A DNA stretch of 64,000 nucleotides from Thermodesulfatator autotrophicus (GCF_001642325.1 NZ_LSFI01000004.1:1-64000); one strand, 5' to 3'. Shown: positions 7,749-16,525, numbered from the stretch's first letter. Notes: generated by a model not told the origin, from the letters alone. Program-made: numbers and translations.

Positions 7749-9260
7749 ATGCTGCAGATTTCTCTTGATAAATACCAGGAGCAGGCAGTTAGAGCAGAAG
7801 GTAACACCCTGGTTGTGGCAGGCCCAGGCGCAGGTAAAACCAGAGTACTTCTGGCCAAAGCTCTTCATTTATTTGAAAAAGGCGTTCCGCCTCAAAAAAT
7901 TTTTATCCTCACCTTTACTATCAAAACAGCTCAAGAACTCAAGAAAAAAGCAGCTGATTTGGGCCTAAAAGGCGTAAAAATAGATACCTTCCACGCTTTG
8001 GCATATGAGCTTTTAAAGGCCAAGGGGATAAGACCGCGTATTGCCAGCGAAAAAGAACTCAAGCCTATTATAAAAAAGCTTTCGGGAAAGCTTAGCCTTT
8101 CTCCTCAAAAGTTTGTGAAAGGCTTAGAAAAAGGCCATCAGGAACTGGTTTCTATCTGGCAGGAAGCTTTAAAGGTCAATGATTTATATGACTTTTCTTT
8201 ACTTCTCAGAGAAACAAAAGGTCATTTTCTTGAACAAGAAAATGTTCATCTTTTGATAGACGAATTTCAGGATCTTAACGCTGAACTTATTCAATTTTTG
8301 AAAACCTTTAACCAGGCTGAGTTTTTTCTAGTAGGTGATCCTGCTCAGGCTATTTACGGATTTCGCGGTGCCTGTCCCCAGATAGTCAAAGAGTTTGTAG
8401 ATTATCTTTCACTACGGGTTTATTTTTTGCGGAAGAGCTATCGTGTTCCTAAAAATATTCTCTCTTTTGCTGAAAGGCTTAGAGAAACAGAAGGTTTTCC
8501 CGTAAAACCGCTTGAATCTACCCAAAATGGTGGAAAGCTTTTGGGCTTTCCTTTTGCCAGGCCATTTAATGAGGCCAAGGGAGTGGCCCAGTTAGTGGGA
8601 GAGCTACTAGGTGGCCTTCAGATGGAAGTCAGCAGACAAGGGCTTGCCCCGGTAGAAATAGCTATCCTTTCTCGGGTAAGGGCCATACTTAAACCAATAA
8701 AAGAAGCCTTTCTTGCAGCGGGTATACCTTTTCAAATCCCCTCTGAGAACCTAAATGAAGAAATTTCTATGATTTCTCGTTTGACAGATTTGGCTAAAAA
8801 AGCGGCTAGTTTAAAAGACTTAGAACCTTTTTTAGTTGAAAGTCCTTCATATGTTAAAGATGCCTATTCCAAAAGTGAGGGCCTAGAAGACTTTCTGTTT
8901 CATCTGGAAATGCTAAAAACCTTGGCAAACATTTCTCTAAAAAAAGACGGTGTTCCACTTCTTACCATTCACGAGGCCAAAGGGCTTGAGTTTAAAGTGG
9001 TCATTCTAGTTGGAGCTCAAGAAGGCCTTATACCTTTTACTCTTTTAGATGACTATGACCTAGGTGAAGAAAAACGCCTTGCATATGTAGCGTTAACCCG
9101 AGCTCAGGAAACTTTTTATTTTACCTGGGTTAAAACTGGGCGTTCTCTTTATGGCCGTAAACTTTCAGGGAAAGTGAGCCCTTTTTTAAAACCCCTTCCT
9201 CTAGCAGAAAAAACTCAAAATAAAACTAAATCCAAGCCCCGCCAGAAAAAATTATTTTAA
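7749..9260 (+). CDS. Short UvrD/Rep-family superfamily 1 helicase
   Basis: A 503-aa ATP-dependent 3'-5' DNA helicase or translocase of the UvrD/PcrA fold. Motifs in order: Q-motif region (LDKYQEQAV), Walker A GPGAGKT (25-31), DEFQDLN (motif II), GDPAQAIYGFRG (motif III), TIHEAKGLEFKVV (motif V) and RLAYVALTRAQ (motif VI). It is some 150-200 residues shorter than UvrD, mainly in the inserted 1B/2B subdomains, and has a basic tail. It lies 41 bp after RAYT copy 1 and could be cotranscribed with uvrC, but the ribosome site is weak. Exact substrate unknown; DNA repair is likely. Confidence 0.85.
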   Translation: MLQISLDKYQEQAVRAEGNTLVVAGPGAGKTRVLLAKALHLFEKGVPPQKIFILTFTIKTAQELKKKAADLGLKGVKIDTFHALAYELLKAKGIRPRIASEKELKPIIKKLSGKLSLSPQKFVKGLEKGHQELVSIWQEALKVNDLYDFSLLLRETKGHFLEQENVHLLIDEFQDLNAELIQFLKTFNQAEFFLVGDPAQAIYGFRGACPQIVKEFVDYLSLRVYFLRKSYRVPKNILSFAERLRETEGFPVKPLESTQNGGKLLGFPFARPFNEAKGVAQLVGELLGGLQMEVSRQGLAPVEIAILSRVRAILKPIKEAFLAAGIPFQIPSENLNEEISMISRLTDLAKKAASLKDLEPFLVESPSYVKDAYSKSEGLEDFLFHLEMLKTLANISLKKDGVPLLTIHEAKGLEFKVVILVGAQEGLIPFTLLDDYDLGEEKRLAYVALTRAQETFYFTWVKTGRSLYGRKLSGKVSPFLKPLPLAEKTQNKTKSKPRQKKLF

Positions 9261-9268
9261 GGGATTTT

Positions 9269-9321
9269 AAGGGACAGGCGACAATTTAGGGACAGGCGAC
9301 AATTTTTTCGCCTGTCCCTTA
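9269..9321 (+). repeat. GGGACAGGC repeat cluster with inverted copy (REPIN-like)
   Basis: Two direct copies (9271 and 9289, GGGACAGGCGACAATT) are followed by one inverted copy (TTTCGCCTGTCCCTTA, to 9321). The inner pair makes a perfect 10-bp stem (9289-9298 with 9309-9318) around a 10-base loop. Paired inverted REPs are the form mobilised by RAYT enzymes in other bacteria. It sits between the helicase gene and the protease gene. Confidence 0.8.
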
Positions 9322-9349
9322 TTCGACTTTGTTAAGAATCAGTTATAAT
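9322..9349 (+). promoter_or_regulatory. Candidate promoter of the M48 protease run
   Basis: A perfect TATAAT (9344-9349) with a weak TTCGAC hexamer 16 bp upstream. The predicted transcript would start only about 2-4 bases before the GTG at 9358, implying a leaderless or nearly leaderless message; no ribosome site is visible. Confidence 0.35.
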
Positions 9350-9357
9350 CACTTTTT

Positions 9358-11136
9358 GTGCTATATACGGACGCCATATACCTGATATTAGCCATCTTAC
9401 TTTTTTCCAGCTGGCCAGCTGAGGCTACCCTCCCCTTGCCAGAAATCATTTTAGCCTGGCTATTAAAAGAGGCCTTCCTGATAACCCTTGCTATTAACAA
9501 ATTCAAGCGAGCTTACAGCGCCAGAGACTTTATCAGCACGCAGACTTTTCTTAAGTTCGTTGCTTTTGGTTGTTTTGTTTTGGATGTTATAGTACTGGAA
9601 GTTCCGGCTTTTATCCCTTCAAAAGCGGCTTTTTTTAAAGATATAGCTGGCATAATACTTTTTCTTCACTATCTCATAATTATCTGGACAGTGGCGGCCT
9701 TTTACGAGAAAAGAAGCCCACTCATTAATATTTCTGTTTCCGCTTATGTCCTCTCCCATCTCAAACTTCTTTTTCCTTTTTTACTACCCTGGCTCATGGT
9801 AAATGCCGTTTTCGCCGTTCTTGAGCCTTATTTTTCTTTGAGTCAAGGCCTTTATGGCGAGCTCCTTTACTTCGGCTGTTTTCTGGGAGCTATTAGTATT
9901 CTCATGCCGCCTCTAGCGGTAAAAACCTGGGAATGTAAACCCTTCCCCACCAGTAATATAAGGAGGGTTATTGAAGAATATCTCCAGCGCGAAAAGGCTC
10001 GTCTGGGAGGTATTTATCTCTGGGAGACTTTTAGAGGCAAGCTTTTAACCGCAGGTATCATCGGGGTAGTGCCTCGCTTTCGTTATCTCTTAATATCAAA
10101 AGGCCTTCTGGCCACCCTTGAAGAAGCAGAGGTCCTATCAGTAGTAGCCCACGAGGTAGGCCATATCAAACGCCATCACATGTTCTGGTTGCTTACCTTT
10201 TTTGTTCTCTTCAGCCTGATTGTTTATTTTGCCTTTATGCCCCTTTATCTTGCTTTTCTGGCTTATTTCCCTCGTCCAGATTGGCTGGTGTTATGGGGTG
10301 GGGAGAACTTACTTTTACCTGAAGCCTTACTTACCGTTGGTCTGGCTTTAAGTGTAGTGTTTTACTTTCGCTTTTTGTTGGGGTTTTTCCTCAGGAACTT
10401 TGAACGCCAGGCAGACCTCTATTGCCTGGAGAGTCTGGGCACTGCTCAGGGCCTTATCAGGGCCTTCCAAAAAATAGCGGCTATCTCAGGGCACACCGAA
10501 GACGTTCCCAGCTGGCACCACTTCAGCATCAGGCAAAGAATAAATTTTCTCCTGGCAGCGGAAAAAGATCCCTCTCTTATAAAAAAACATCACCGCAAGG
10601 TGAAACTGTGCCTGATAACTTATCTGCTGTTGGCAGCCCTTTTGATGGGGATTTTTTCTCGCCTCTCCCTTGAAAATTTAGAAAAGAAAGCCAAACTAAA
10701 CCTTTCTTACGGAGAACTCCTGGAAGAAGCCCGAGTTTTTGGAACCACTCGCGTTTTTGCCCTGCTTGGGCACGTGGCTTACGAACTCGGGCGTGAAAAG
10801 GAAGCCCTAGCCTGGTATAAAAAAGCTATAGCCCTAGAAGAAGACCCTGAAATTTTAAACAACATGGCCTGGATTTTAGCTACTAGCAAGGATAAAGCCC
10901 TGAGAAATCCTAAGGAGGCCTTAAAACTGGCCCAGAAAGCCACGGCCCAAAAACTTACGGCTGTTCATCTGGATACCCTGGCTGAGGCCTGGTTTGTAAA
11001 TGGTAATCCCGAGAGGGCGTGTCTTTACGCTACTCTTGCGGCAAGAAGAGCCGAGCTTGCTACTGACTATTACCACAATATTGATTATTATTTCCAGCAA
11101 AAGGAAAGATTTTGCCATGCTAAGAGGCTCCCATAA
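9358..11136 (+). CDS. M48-family membrane metalloprotease with C-terminal TPR repeats
   Basis: A 592-aa inner-membrane zinc protease. Several hydrophobic segments fill residues 1-185. The active site is AHEVGH (His265, Glu266, His269), with the third ligand probably Glu349 in NFERQADLY, the pattern of HtpX/Ste24-like M48 enzymes. Two more membrane segments lie between the motifs and one follows at about 420. The C-terminal 150 residues hold TPR-like helices (LGHVAYELGREKEALAWYKKAIALEED and ILNNMAWILATS). It starts with GTG. The likely role is membrane-protein quality control; the TPRs probably select partners. It overlaps the next gene by 20 bases. Confidence 0.85.
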   Translation: MLYTDAIYLILAILLFSSWPAEATLPLPEIILAWLLKEAFLITLAINKFKRAYSARDFISTQTFLKFVAFGCFVLDVIVLEVPAFIPSKAAFFKDIAGIILFLHYLIIIWTVAAFYEKRSPLINISVSAYVLSHLKLLFPFLLPWLMVNAVFAVLEPYFSLSQGLYGELLYFGCFLGAISILMPPLAVKTWECKPFPTSNIRRVIEEYLQREKARLGGIYLWETFRGKLLTAGIIGVVPRFRYLLISKGLLATLEEAEVLSVVAHEVGHIKRHHMFWLLTFFVLFSLIVYFAFMPLYLAFLAYFPRPDWLVLWGGENLLLPEALLTVGLALSVVFYFRFLLGFFLRNFERQADLYCLESLGTAQGLIRAFQKIAAISGHTEDVPSWHHFSIRQRINFLLAAEKDPSLIKKHHRKVKLCLITYLLLAALLMGIFSRLSLENLEKKAKLNLSYGELLEEARVFGTTRVFALLGHVAYELGREKEALAWYKKAIALEEDPEILNNMAWILATSKDKALRNPKEALKLAQKATAQKLTAVHLDTLAEAWFVNGNPERACLYATLAARRAELATDYYHNIDYYFQQKERFCHAKRLP

Positions 11137-11923
11137 AAAATATCATCAACTTTATCTTTATTCTTTTGACCGCAAGCATCCTGCGCTTCACGAAATTGAC
11201 GATGAAGACTTTATCGGCTGCTGGGAAGAAGATGGCCTGGCCATTGTATTCTTCCATAAGCCCAAAGACGCCCTGCTTGAGCGCCTGGCAAAGGATCTTG
11301 GCCTTACCATAGAAGATAAAGCTCGGGTCTCTTACGACGAATGGGGTGAAGGCCGAAAGATTGGGCCCCTTAAGTTGGGAGACATTATTTTAAGACCGCT
11401 CTGGGACGAGGGCCCCGGGCTTAAGTTTGATCCAGGTGTGGTTTTTGGTTCGGGTAATCACCCCACCACCAAACTATGCCTTTCCTGGATATACAAGCTG
11501 TGGCAGCAGTACGGGCCTTTTAAAAAGGTGGCTGACCTTGGCTGCGGGGCAGGCCTTCTATCTCTCCTCTCGGCCAGCCTTGGGGCTCAGGTCTTTGCGG
11601 CGGACTTTAATCCCCTTTGTGTGGCCCTTACCCGCAAGAACCTGGCCTTAAACCAGCTTGAAAAGCAGGCCACCGTGGTTTGTGAAGACGTTAAAAAGCT
11701 TGTTCCCTTTGAGGCTGACCTGGTAATCGGCAATCTCTTCAAAGGCCTTTTGCTTGACCTTTTCGGCCTTCCATCTTTCTGGAATAATCGTTATTATCTT
11801 TTTTCAGGGTTTTCTCCGGCCATGGAGGAGGAACTTAAGAGGGCCCTTTGGCCTAAAGCCCGGATAAAAGGCCGGGAAGAGCAGGATGGCTGGGTAATCT
11901 GGTTTGTGGAAAACGAGGTCTAA
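11117..11923 (+). CDS. prmA: PrmA-like class I SAM-dependent methyltransferase
   Basis: Resembles ribosomal protein L11 methyltransferase: FGSGNHPTTKLCL (substrate/SAM loop), VADLGCGAGLLSLLSASLGA (SAM motif I), then FAADFNPL and an IGNLFKGLL stretch replacing the usual N-I-L active-site block. The ATG at 11117 has an AAAGGAAAG site; an in-frame start at 11000 lies deep inside the protease gene and is rejected. At 268 aa it is slightly shorter than usual and its N-terminal domain is divergent, so the exact substrate is not certain. Confidence 0.75.
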   Translation: MLRGSHKKYHQLYLYSFDRKHPALHEIDDEDFIGCWEEDGLAIVFFHKPKDALLERLAKDLGLTIEDKARVSYDEWGEGRKIGPLKLGDIILRPLWDEGPGLKFDPGVVFGSGNHPTTKLCLSWIYKLWQQYGPFKKVADLGCGAGLLSLLSASLGAQVFAADFNPLCVALTRKNLALNQLEKQATVVCEDVKKLVPFEADLVIGNLFKGLLLDLFGLPSFWNNRYYLFSGFSPAMEEELKRALWPKARIKGREEQDGWVIWFVENEV

Positions 11924-11924
11924 G

Positions 11925-12692
11925 GTGATTCTGGCCGTTGACATAGGGAACACCAATACCACCTGTGCTTTTTTTAACGAAGATAGGCTACTTTTTCGTT
12001 TTCGTCTTTATTCTGACCTTAATCAAACCCCTGACGAGTTAGCTTTACGCTTAAACGGCCTGCTCGGTTTAAGGGGAAAGGGCCTTAGAGACGTAGAGCA
12101 TATTCTTATAGGCTCAGTGGTGCCCCCTCTTACTAAGACCTGGCAGGAAATGGCCTCTCTTTACGGCGTTAAAGACACCCACCTTGCCACTCCAGAAGAA
12201 ATAGGAATTCCTATAAAGCTACGATATCCTTGTGAGGTTGGGGTGGACAGGGTGTTAAATGCCCTGGCTGGCTGGCATAAGTATCGCCAGAGCCTGATAA
12301 TTGTTGACTACGGCACGGCCACTACTTTTGATTGCATATCTGAAAAGGGAGAATACCTTGGAGGGGCTATAGCGCCAGGGGTGATGGCGGCGGCGGAAAC
12401 CCTTTTCAAGAAGACCTCAAAGCTCCCCAGGATGGAGCTTTCTAAAGTTCCAAAAGAGGTAATCGGGAAAGATACCATCTCTGCCATGAAAAGTGGCGTC
12501 CTTCTGGGTTTTGCCGCTTTAACTGACGGGCTTATTGCCCGTATGGCCAGGGAGTTTGAGCGAAAACCCCGTGTTATAGCCACGGGCGGGCTGGCCGGGC
12601 TCATGGCCAAACTATCTTTACAAATAGAGGAGGTAGAACCAAACCTGACTTTAGAAGGGCTTGTCATTTGGTTTAAAAGAAAAAATGGATAA
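11925..12692 (+). CDS. coaX: Type III pantothenate kinase
   Basis: Phosphorylates pantothenate, the first step of coenzyme A synthesis. The GTG start at 11925 (with GAGG 8 bases upstream) yields 255 aa beginning VILAVDIGNTNT, the ATP phosphate-binding motif of the acetate/sugar kinase/Hsp70 fold. The family blocks GVDRVLNALAG, IIVDYGTATTFDCI, GGAIAPGVMAAAE and VIATGGLAG are present. A TTG seven codons earlier lacks support. The gene follows the methyltransferase by one base and overlaps the next gene by 8. Confidence 0.95.
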   Translation: MILAVDIGNTNTTCAFFNEDRLLFRFRLYSDLNQTPDELALRLNGLLGLRGKGLRDVEHILIGSVVPPLTKTWQEMASLYGVKDTHLATPEEIGIPIKLRYPCEVGVDRVLNALAGWHKYRQSLIIVDYGTATTFDCISEKGEYLGGAIAPGVMAAAETLFKKTSKLPRMELSKVPKEVIGKDTISAMKSGVLLGFAALTDGLIARMAREFERKPRVIATGGLAGLMAKLSLQIEEVEPNLTLEGLVIWFKRKNG

Positions 12693-13542
12693 TCCTGTTC
12701 TTTTTAGAGGTGCAAGAGGAGCCGTCTTTTCTCCGGCCAGTGTTCCTGATAAAGAAAAGATTAGCAAGGGAGTTGCCTTTCTAAAAACCTGGGGCCTTGA
12801 GATAGACGTTAACCCTTTTAAGAAATGCCGTTATCTTGCGGGAAGAGACGAAGAAAGGGCCTTTGAACTGGCCTCCTTGCTTGAAAAGCCTTACTCCTTT
12901 CTCTGGGCCTCGCGCGGGGGCTATGGTTCTCTGCGGCTTTTACCTTTACTTGACGAGCTCGTTGAAAGAGTAAGGCCTGTCTGGATAATTGGCTTTAGTG
13001 ACGTAAGTATCCTTTTAAACTACTTTTTCACGCGTTTTGGCCTGGTTACGCTCCATGCCCCGGTGGTGGCTTCCCTTTTTGAAACAAGCCTTTGCACTCT
13101 GGCGGTGTTAAAAAACGTCCTTTTACGCGGGAAAAATATCTTTCTAACAGGAGAGGTGTGGCGGGAAGGGGAGGCGCAGGGGATATTAATTGGCGGAAAC
13201 CTGGTTTCCTTGGTAAGCCTTCTTGGGAGCCGCTGGGCGCCTGACTTTTCGGGAAAGCTTCTTTTTCTGGAAGAAGTAAATGAAGACCTTTATCGCCTGG
13301 ACCGTCTTATTACCCAGTTGTATCACGCTGGGGTTTTTAAAAAAATTTCAGGTCTATTGCTGGGCGAGTTTAAAGGGGTCAGCTATCAGGAGATTAAGCC
13401 TCTATTTCTAGAAGTTTTTAACGGGCCAATACTGGCTGGTCTCCCTGTGGGCCACGGTATAAAGAACTATCCCCTTTTCATTGGTGCAAGCTCAAGTCTT
13501 CTGGCAAGTTCTGGCCAGTCTTTTTTGCTACAGAAATTTTAG
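12685..13542 (+). CDS. ldcA: S66-family LD-carboxypeptidase
   Basis: A cytoplasmic serine peptidase that trims the terminal D-Ala from tetrapeptide muropeptides during cell-wall recycling. The 285-aa product has WASRGGYGSLRLL, the nucleophile Ser in the IGFSDVS elbow, the catalytic Glu in LLFLEEVNEDLYRLDR and the His in GLPVGHG, so the Ser-Glu-His set is complete. I chose the ATG at 12685; a TTG start eight codons upstream is possible. It is the last gene of the protease-methyltransferase-coaX run. Confidence 0.88.
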   Translation: MDNPVLFRGARGAVFSPASVPDKEKISKGVAFLKTWGLEIDVNPFKKCRYLAGRDEERAFELASLLEKPYSFLWASRGGYGSLRLLPLLDELVERVRPVWIIGFSDVSILLNYFFTRFGLVTLHAPVVASLFETSLCTLAVLKNVLLRGKNIFLTGEVWREGEAQGILIGGNLVSLVSLLGSRWAPDFSGKLLFLEEVNEDLYRLDRLITQLYHAGVFKKISGLLLGEFKGVSYQEIKPLFLEVFNGPILAGLPVGHGIKNYPLFIGASSSLLASSGQSFLLQKF

Positions 13543-13621
13543 GGGGTTAAGCCCGGTAAGGAACGCTTAGCCCCTGACGGAGGAGCAAACAATCCTCCTA
13601 ACCTTCCCCTTCGAGGGAAGG
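13543..13621. repeat. Three consecutive small hairpins after ldcA
   Basis: Back-to-back inverted repeats: 13543-13552 with 13565-13574 (9 of 10 pairs plus one G-T), 13579-13584 with 13593-13598 (6 bp), and 13602-13608 with 13615-13621 (7 bp, 6-base loop). None has a following T-run, so they are not a classical terminator. I do not recognise a known RNA family. Confidence 0.5.
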
Positions 13622-13772
13622 GAACTATTCCTCACCTTATAAAAAGGGCAGGGGGCATAATTCCACAGGAGTATAGAGCTTGGAAGCAAACAATATTACA
13701 AAAAAGCTTAAAGTGCTTGATAAAAACTACAGTCTCTGCGAGAAGTGCCTTCCCCCTGTCCTATTGTCCGCT

Positions 13773-13895
13773 GTTGTCACGGCGAGGAGGCCATCTCTTT
13801 TGTCACGGCGAGGAGGCTTTTCTCCATTGTCACTGCTGGGAGTCTTTTTTCACTGTCACTGCGAGGAGCGCGTAAGCGCGACGAAGCAGTCTCAA
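13773..13895. repeat. Dispersed CGAAGCAGTCTC-type palindromic repeat cluster
   Basis: Four degenerate units of the form TTGTCACTGCGAGGAG, the last ending GCGCGACGAAGCAGTCTC. The same family recurs at 15.6, 26.6 and 37.7 kb. It explains a short open frame (13680-13898), which I do not call a gene. The rest of the 589-bp gap 13543-14131 holds the three hairpins, AT-rich sequence and the porin promoter. Confidence 0.75.
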
Positions 13896-14040
13896 TAACT
13901 CGGCCTCTAAAAGAAAAACTTTAAAAGATGTTCAAAATATTTGAATTAAGTTTGTCTTGCTTTTAGCCGAAGAAGTGTCAATAATTCAACTGAGCTCAGA
14001 GAGCTTGTGCGTTTTGTCGCAAAATTTCAATAATTTTTAG

Positions 14041-14070
14041 TTGACAAATGAAGGGTAGATGGCCTATAAA
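14041..14070 (+). promoter_or_regulatory. Strong sigma70-type promoter of the porin gene
   Basis: A consensus TTGACA (14041-14046) lies 18 bp from TATAAA (14065-14070), 62 bp before the porin ATG. This is one of the best promoters in the window, as expected for an abundant outer-membrane protein. A small TTTTG-tcg-CAAAA inverted repeat lies just upstream (about 14013-14025). Confidence 0.8.
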
Positions 14071-14131
14071 AGGCATAACAGTGGAAATTTTAGGCATTAA
14101 AAAATTCAGAAAAATAAAGGAGGAGGTAGAC

Positions 14132-15490
14132 ATGGGTAAGAAGCTTTTGATGGTTTTGGCGGCGTTCTTTTTGTTGTGTAGTGGGGCGTATGCCGTAGAG
14201 GTGAAGTTCCACGGTGTTATGTGGAACCTGGTAGGAGCCGGCAACAACAATGACATTTTTACAGTGCATCAGCCTTCTGGTAAAAGTAACTATTATCTTC
14301 CGGTTTATGGAGATGTGTATGGAGTTAAAAAAGGTCTTCCCACCTATACTGATGAACTCAGCGGCTGGTACGGTTTAACCAAAGCCCGTTTCCGCGCTGA
14401 GGTGATGACTGACGACGGCCTGGCCAAGCTCGTCTGGGGCCAGGAAGTAGGTACTGTTGGCTGGGGTGATGGAGGTAATGGTTTTTCCTACTCTGGTGAT
14501 GGTAGAAACGTGGAGACCCGTTTTGTCTATACCCAGTTTAAGCTTGAGCCTTTTGGCCTTCCTGGTTATGTGCGTGTTGGCCTTCAGCCCACCAAGATTA
14601 ACACCTGGGTGTGGACTGAAACCGCTCCTGGTCTTACCTACCACTATAAAGACGACTGCCTCAAGCTCATGGCTGGTTTTTACCGCGTAGAAGCTGACAA
14701 CAATGCGCTGCTTGACGGCAGTGAAGCCTGGGTGCTTAAGGCTGACTACAAAGTAGATGACAAGACCACCCTTGGCGGCTTCTTCATTTACCACGACATG
14801 CAGGACAATGGCTTTACTGTTGCTGGAAATCCTGCTTCTCCTAGCGATTACTACATTGGTTTCACCGGTAGCACCACCATTGACCCTGTTATGCTGGCCT
14901 GGGACCTCATTTACCTCGGCGGTGAAACCAAAATTGAAAATATGGACGATGTTGACCGCAGTGCCTGGTTTGCCCGCTTGACCGCTGGCTTCCAGGTAAA
15001 CGAACAGTTCAAGGTAACTGGAACCGTAGCCTACGCCAGTGGTGATGATGACATTAACGATGAAGACGCTGACAACTTCCTATCCATTGACGTTGACGTG
15101 CCCATTGGCATTGCTTTCTTTAAAGACAGCATGCTGGCCGACTGTGATATGTTCTTTAGTGAAGCTCCCTATTTTGCCCACTATGGTTACACTGGTTTCA
15201 TCCTTGATGGCACTTATCAGATTGACGACAAGAGCAAAATCCGCGGCGCTTTCATCTGGCACCGTACTGCTGAAGATGTAGAGTGGACTGACAATAGTGG
15301 AAACTCCCATAAAGATAAAGATATGGGTTATGAATTTGCTTTCTGGTATGACTACCAGTACAACAAGAACGTAAGCCTCCGCGTGGAAGGCACCTATCTC
15401 ATCGCTGGTGACGCCCTTAATGGTCTTGCTAATGACGGTGATGCTGATGACTTCTACTATGTGGGCACTGGCGTTAAGTTCAAGTTCTAA
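14132..15490 (+). CDS. Outer-membrane porin-like beta-barrel protein
   Basis: A 452-aa exported protein. The ATG at 14132 follows AAGGAGGAGG; an earlier in-frame ATG (14048) lies inside the promoter region and is rejected. The signal peptide is MGKKLLMVLAAFFLLCSGAYA. The mature part has alternating-pattern beta strands rich in Asp, Gly and aromatic residues (GLTKARFRAEVMTDDGLAKLVWGQEVG; FKLEPFGLPGYVRVGLQPTKIN) and ends in Phe (VGTGVKFKF), as outer-membrane barrels do. It matches no specific porin family that I can name. It has its own promoter and terminator. Its role is probably diffusion of small solutes. Confidence 0.8.
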   Translation: MGKKLLMVLAAFFLLCSGAYAVEVKFHGVMWNLVGAGNNNDIFTVHQPSGKSNYYLPVYGDVYGVKKGLPTYTDELSGWYGLTKARFRAEVMTDDGLAKLVWGQEVGTVGWGDGGNGFSYSGDGRNVETRFVYTQFKLEPFGLPGYVRVGLQPTKINTWVWTETAPGLTYHYKDDCLKLMAGFYRVEADNNALLDGSEAWVLKADYKVDDKTTLGGFFIYHDMQDNGFTVAGNPASPSDYYIGFTGSTTIDPVMLAWDLIYLGGETKIENMDDVDRSAWFARLTAGFQVNEQFKVTGTVAYASGDDDINDEDADNFLSIDVDVPIGIAFFKDSMLADCDMFFSEAPYFAHYGYTGFILDGTYQIDDKSKIRGAFIWHRTAEDVEWTDNSGNSHKDKDMGYEFAFWYDYQYNKNVSLRVEGTYLIAGDALNGLANDGDADDFYYVGTGVKFKF

Positions 15491-15510
15491 GGTTATCTTG
15501 CCCTGCCTTT

Positions 15511-15540
15511 AAAAAGGGGAGCCGTCTGGCTCCCCTTTTT
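15511..15540 (+). terminator. Rho-independent terminator of the porin gene
   Basis: A perfect 13-bp stem (15511-15523 with 15528-15540) with a GTCT loop and a TTTTT run starting inside the stem, 20 bp after the porin stop codon. Confidence 0.9.
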
Positions 15541-15553
15541 ATTTTGTTCTTTA

Positions 15554-15842
15554 GAGATTGCTTCGCTTCGCTCGCAATGACTGGGAAGGAATCGCAATGA
15601 CCCTTTTCGTCACTATGGGGAGCAGATTTCCTTATTTGTCACTGCGAGAAGTACTCCCAACTTGTCACTCCGAGGAGGCCCAAAGGCCGGTGAGTGACCT
15701 CTCCCTGTCATTACGAGGAGGCCCGAAGGGCCGATGAAGTAATCCTTGTCCCGAGCGGTAGCGAAGGGACCTGAGATTGCTTCGCTTCGCTCGCAATGAC
15801 TGGGAAGAAAATATGGCTTGCCATGACTACCTTATCGTCACG
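15554..15842. repeat. CGAAGCAATCTC-type palindromic repeat cluster
   Basis: Begins and ends with GATTGCTTCGCTTCGCTCGCAA units followed by TGACTGGGAAG. Between them are inverted GTCACTGCGAGAAG and GAGGCCCGAAGGGCCGATGAAG variants. It fills most of the 429-bp gap between the porin and PAP2 genes, where I see no other gene. Confidence 0.8.
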
Positions 15843-15867
15843 CTTAAGGGTCGGAAGGGAGAATTTT

Positions 15868-15894
15868 TTGAAAAAAATTTAACAAAAATATACT
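15868..15894 (+). promoter_or_regulatory. Candidate promoter of the PAP2-GT39-crcB run
   Basis: TTGAAA (15868-15873) and TATACT (15889-15894) are separated by 15 bp (16 if TTTGAA is used), 25 bp before the ATG at 15920. Confidence 0.4.
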
Positions 15895-15919
15895 CCTCAA
15901 ATATGAATAGAAAATTATA

Positions 15920-16525
15920 ATGGCCGTTATGGTGGCGATTCATGAGGAAATAATAAAAATCTTATCAAATCTTGATAAAGACCTGTTTTTCTGGCTCAAT
16001 CATAAGAGGCATCCTGCCCTTGATTTTCTCATGCCTTACATGAGTCTGGAGAAGCTTATTTATGCTTTCTTCTTGTTTTTCGGGGCCATTATCGTCTATC
16101 AGTTTCGCTGGCGAGGGCTTTTAGCCGCTCTTCTCACCTGGCTGGCTGTTTTGGCTACTGACTTTACCTGTGGTGAAGTCTTAAAACCTTCTTTTCAGCG
16201 CCAGAGACCATTGGCTGTATATTCTGATGTCTATGTCTATAACTACGGTCAGAAAAAATGGCATATAACCAAAGAGCCTAAAGGCCGGTCAAAAAGCTAC
16301 TCTTTGCCATCATGTCACGCGGCTAACGTAACCTGTGCCGCTACCATAATGGCCGCAATTTTTCCCCGTATATCCTGGCTTTTCTGGCTTTTTGCCCTGG
16401 CCGTGGCTTATTCTCGTATATATCTTGGGGTGCATTATCCTTTTGATGTTGTTTTTGGTTTTTTTATAGGCTATCTCTTTGGAGCAGTTGGGAAGATACC
16501 AGTGCTGCGCCTTTTGAGAGAATGA
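15920..16525 (+). CDS. PAP2-superfamily membrane phosphatase
   Basis: A 201-aa inner-membrane lipid phosphatase with about five hydrophobic segments. All three PAP2 signatures are present: KPSFQRQRP (Lys89 to Pro97), LPSCHAAN (Ser131, His133) and SRIYLGVHYPFD (Arg166, His172, Asp176). Such enzymes dephosphorylate undecaprenyl pyrophosphate or lipid A on the periplasmic side. It overlaps the following GT39 gene by 4 bases, so a role in supplying or recycling lipid carrier for that transferase, or in lipid A remodelling, is plausible but unproven. Confidence 0.85.
   Translation: MAVMVAIHEEIIKILSNLDKDLFFWLNHKRHPALDFLMPYMSLEKLIYAFFLFFGAIIVYQFRWRGLLAALLTWLAVLATDFTCGEVLKPSFQRQRPLAVYSDVYVYNYGQKKWHITKEPKGRSKSYSLPSCHAANVTCAATIMAAIFPRISWLFWLFALAVAYSRIYLGVHYPFDVVFGFFIGYLFGAVGKIPVLRLLRE

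Noticed and set aside
13680-13898. 72-codon open frame on the plus strand
   Set aside because: It is made of the TTGTCACTGCGAGGAG repeat and has no ribosome site or recognisable protein; a repeat artefact.
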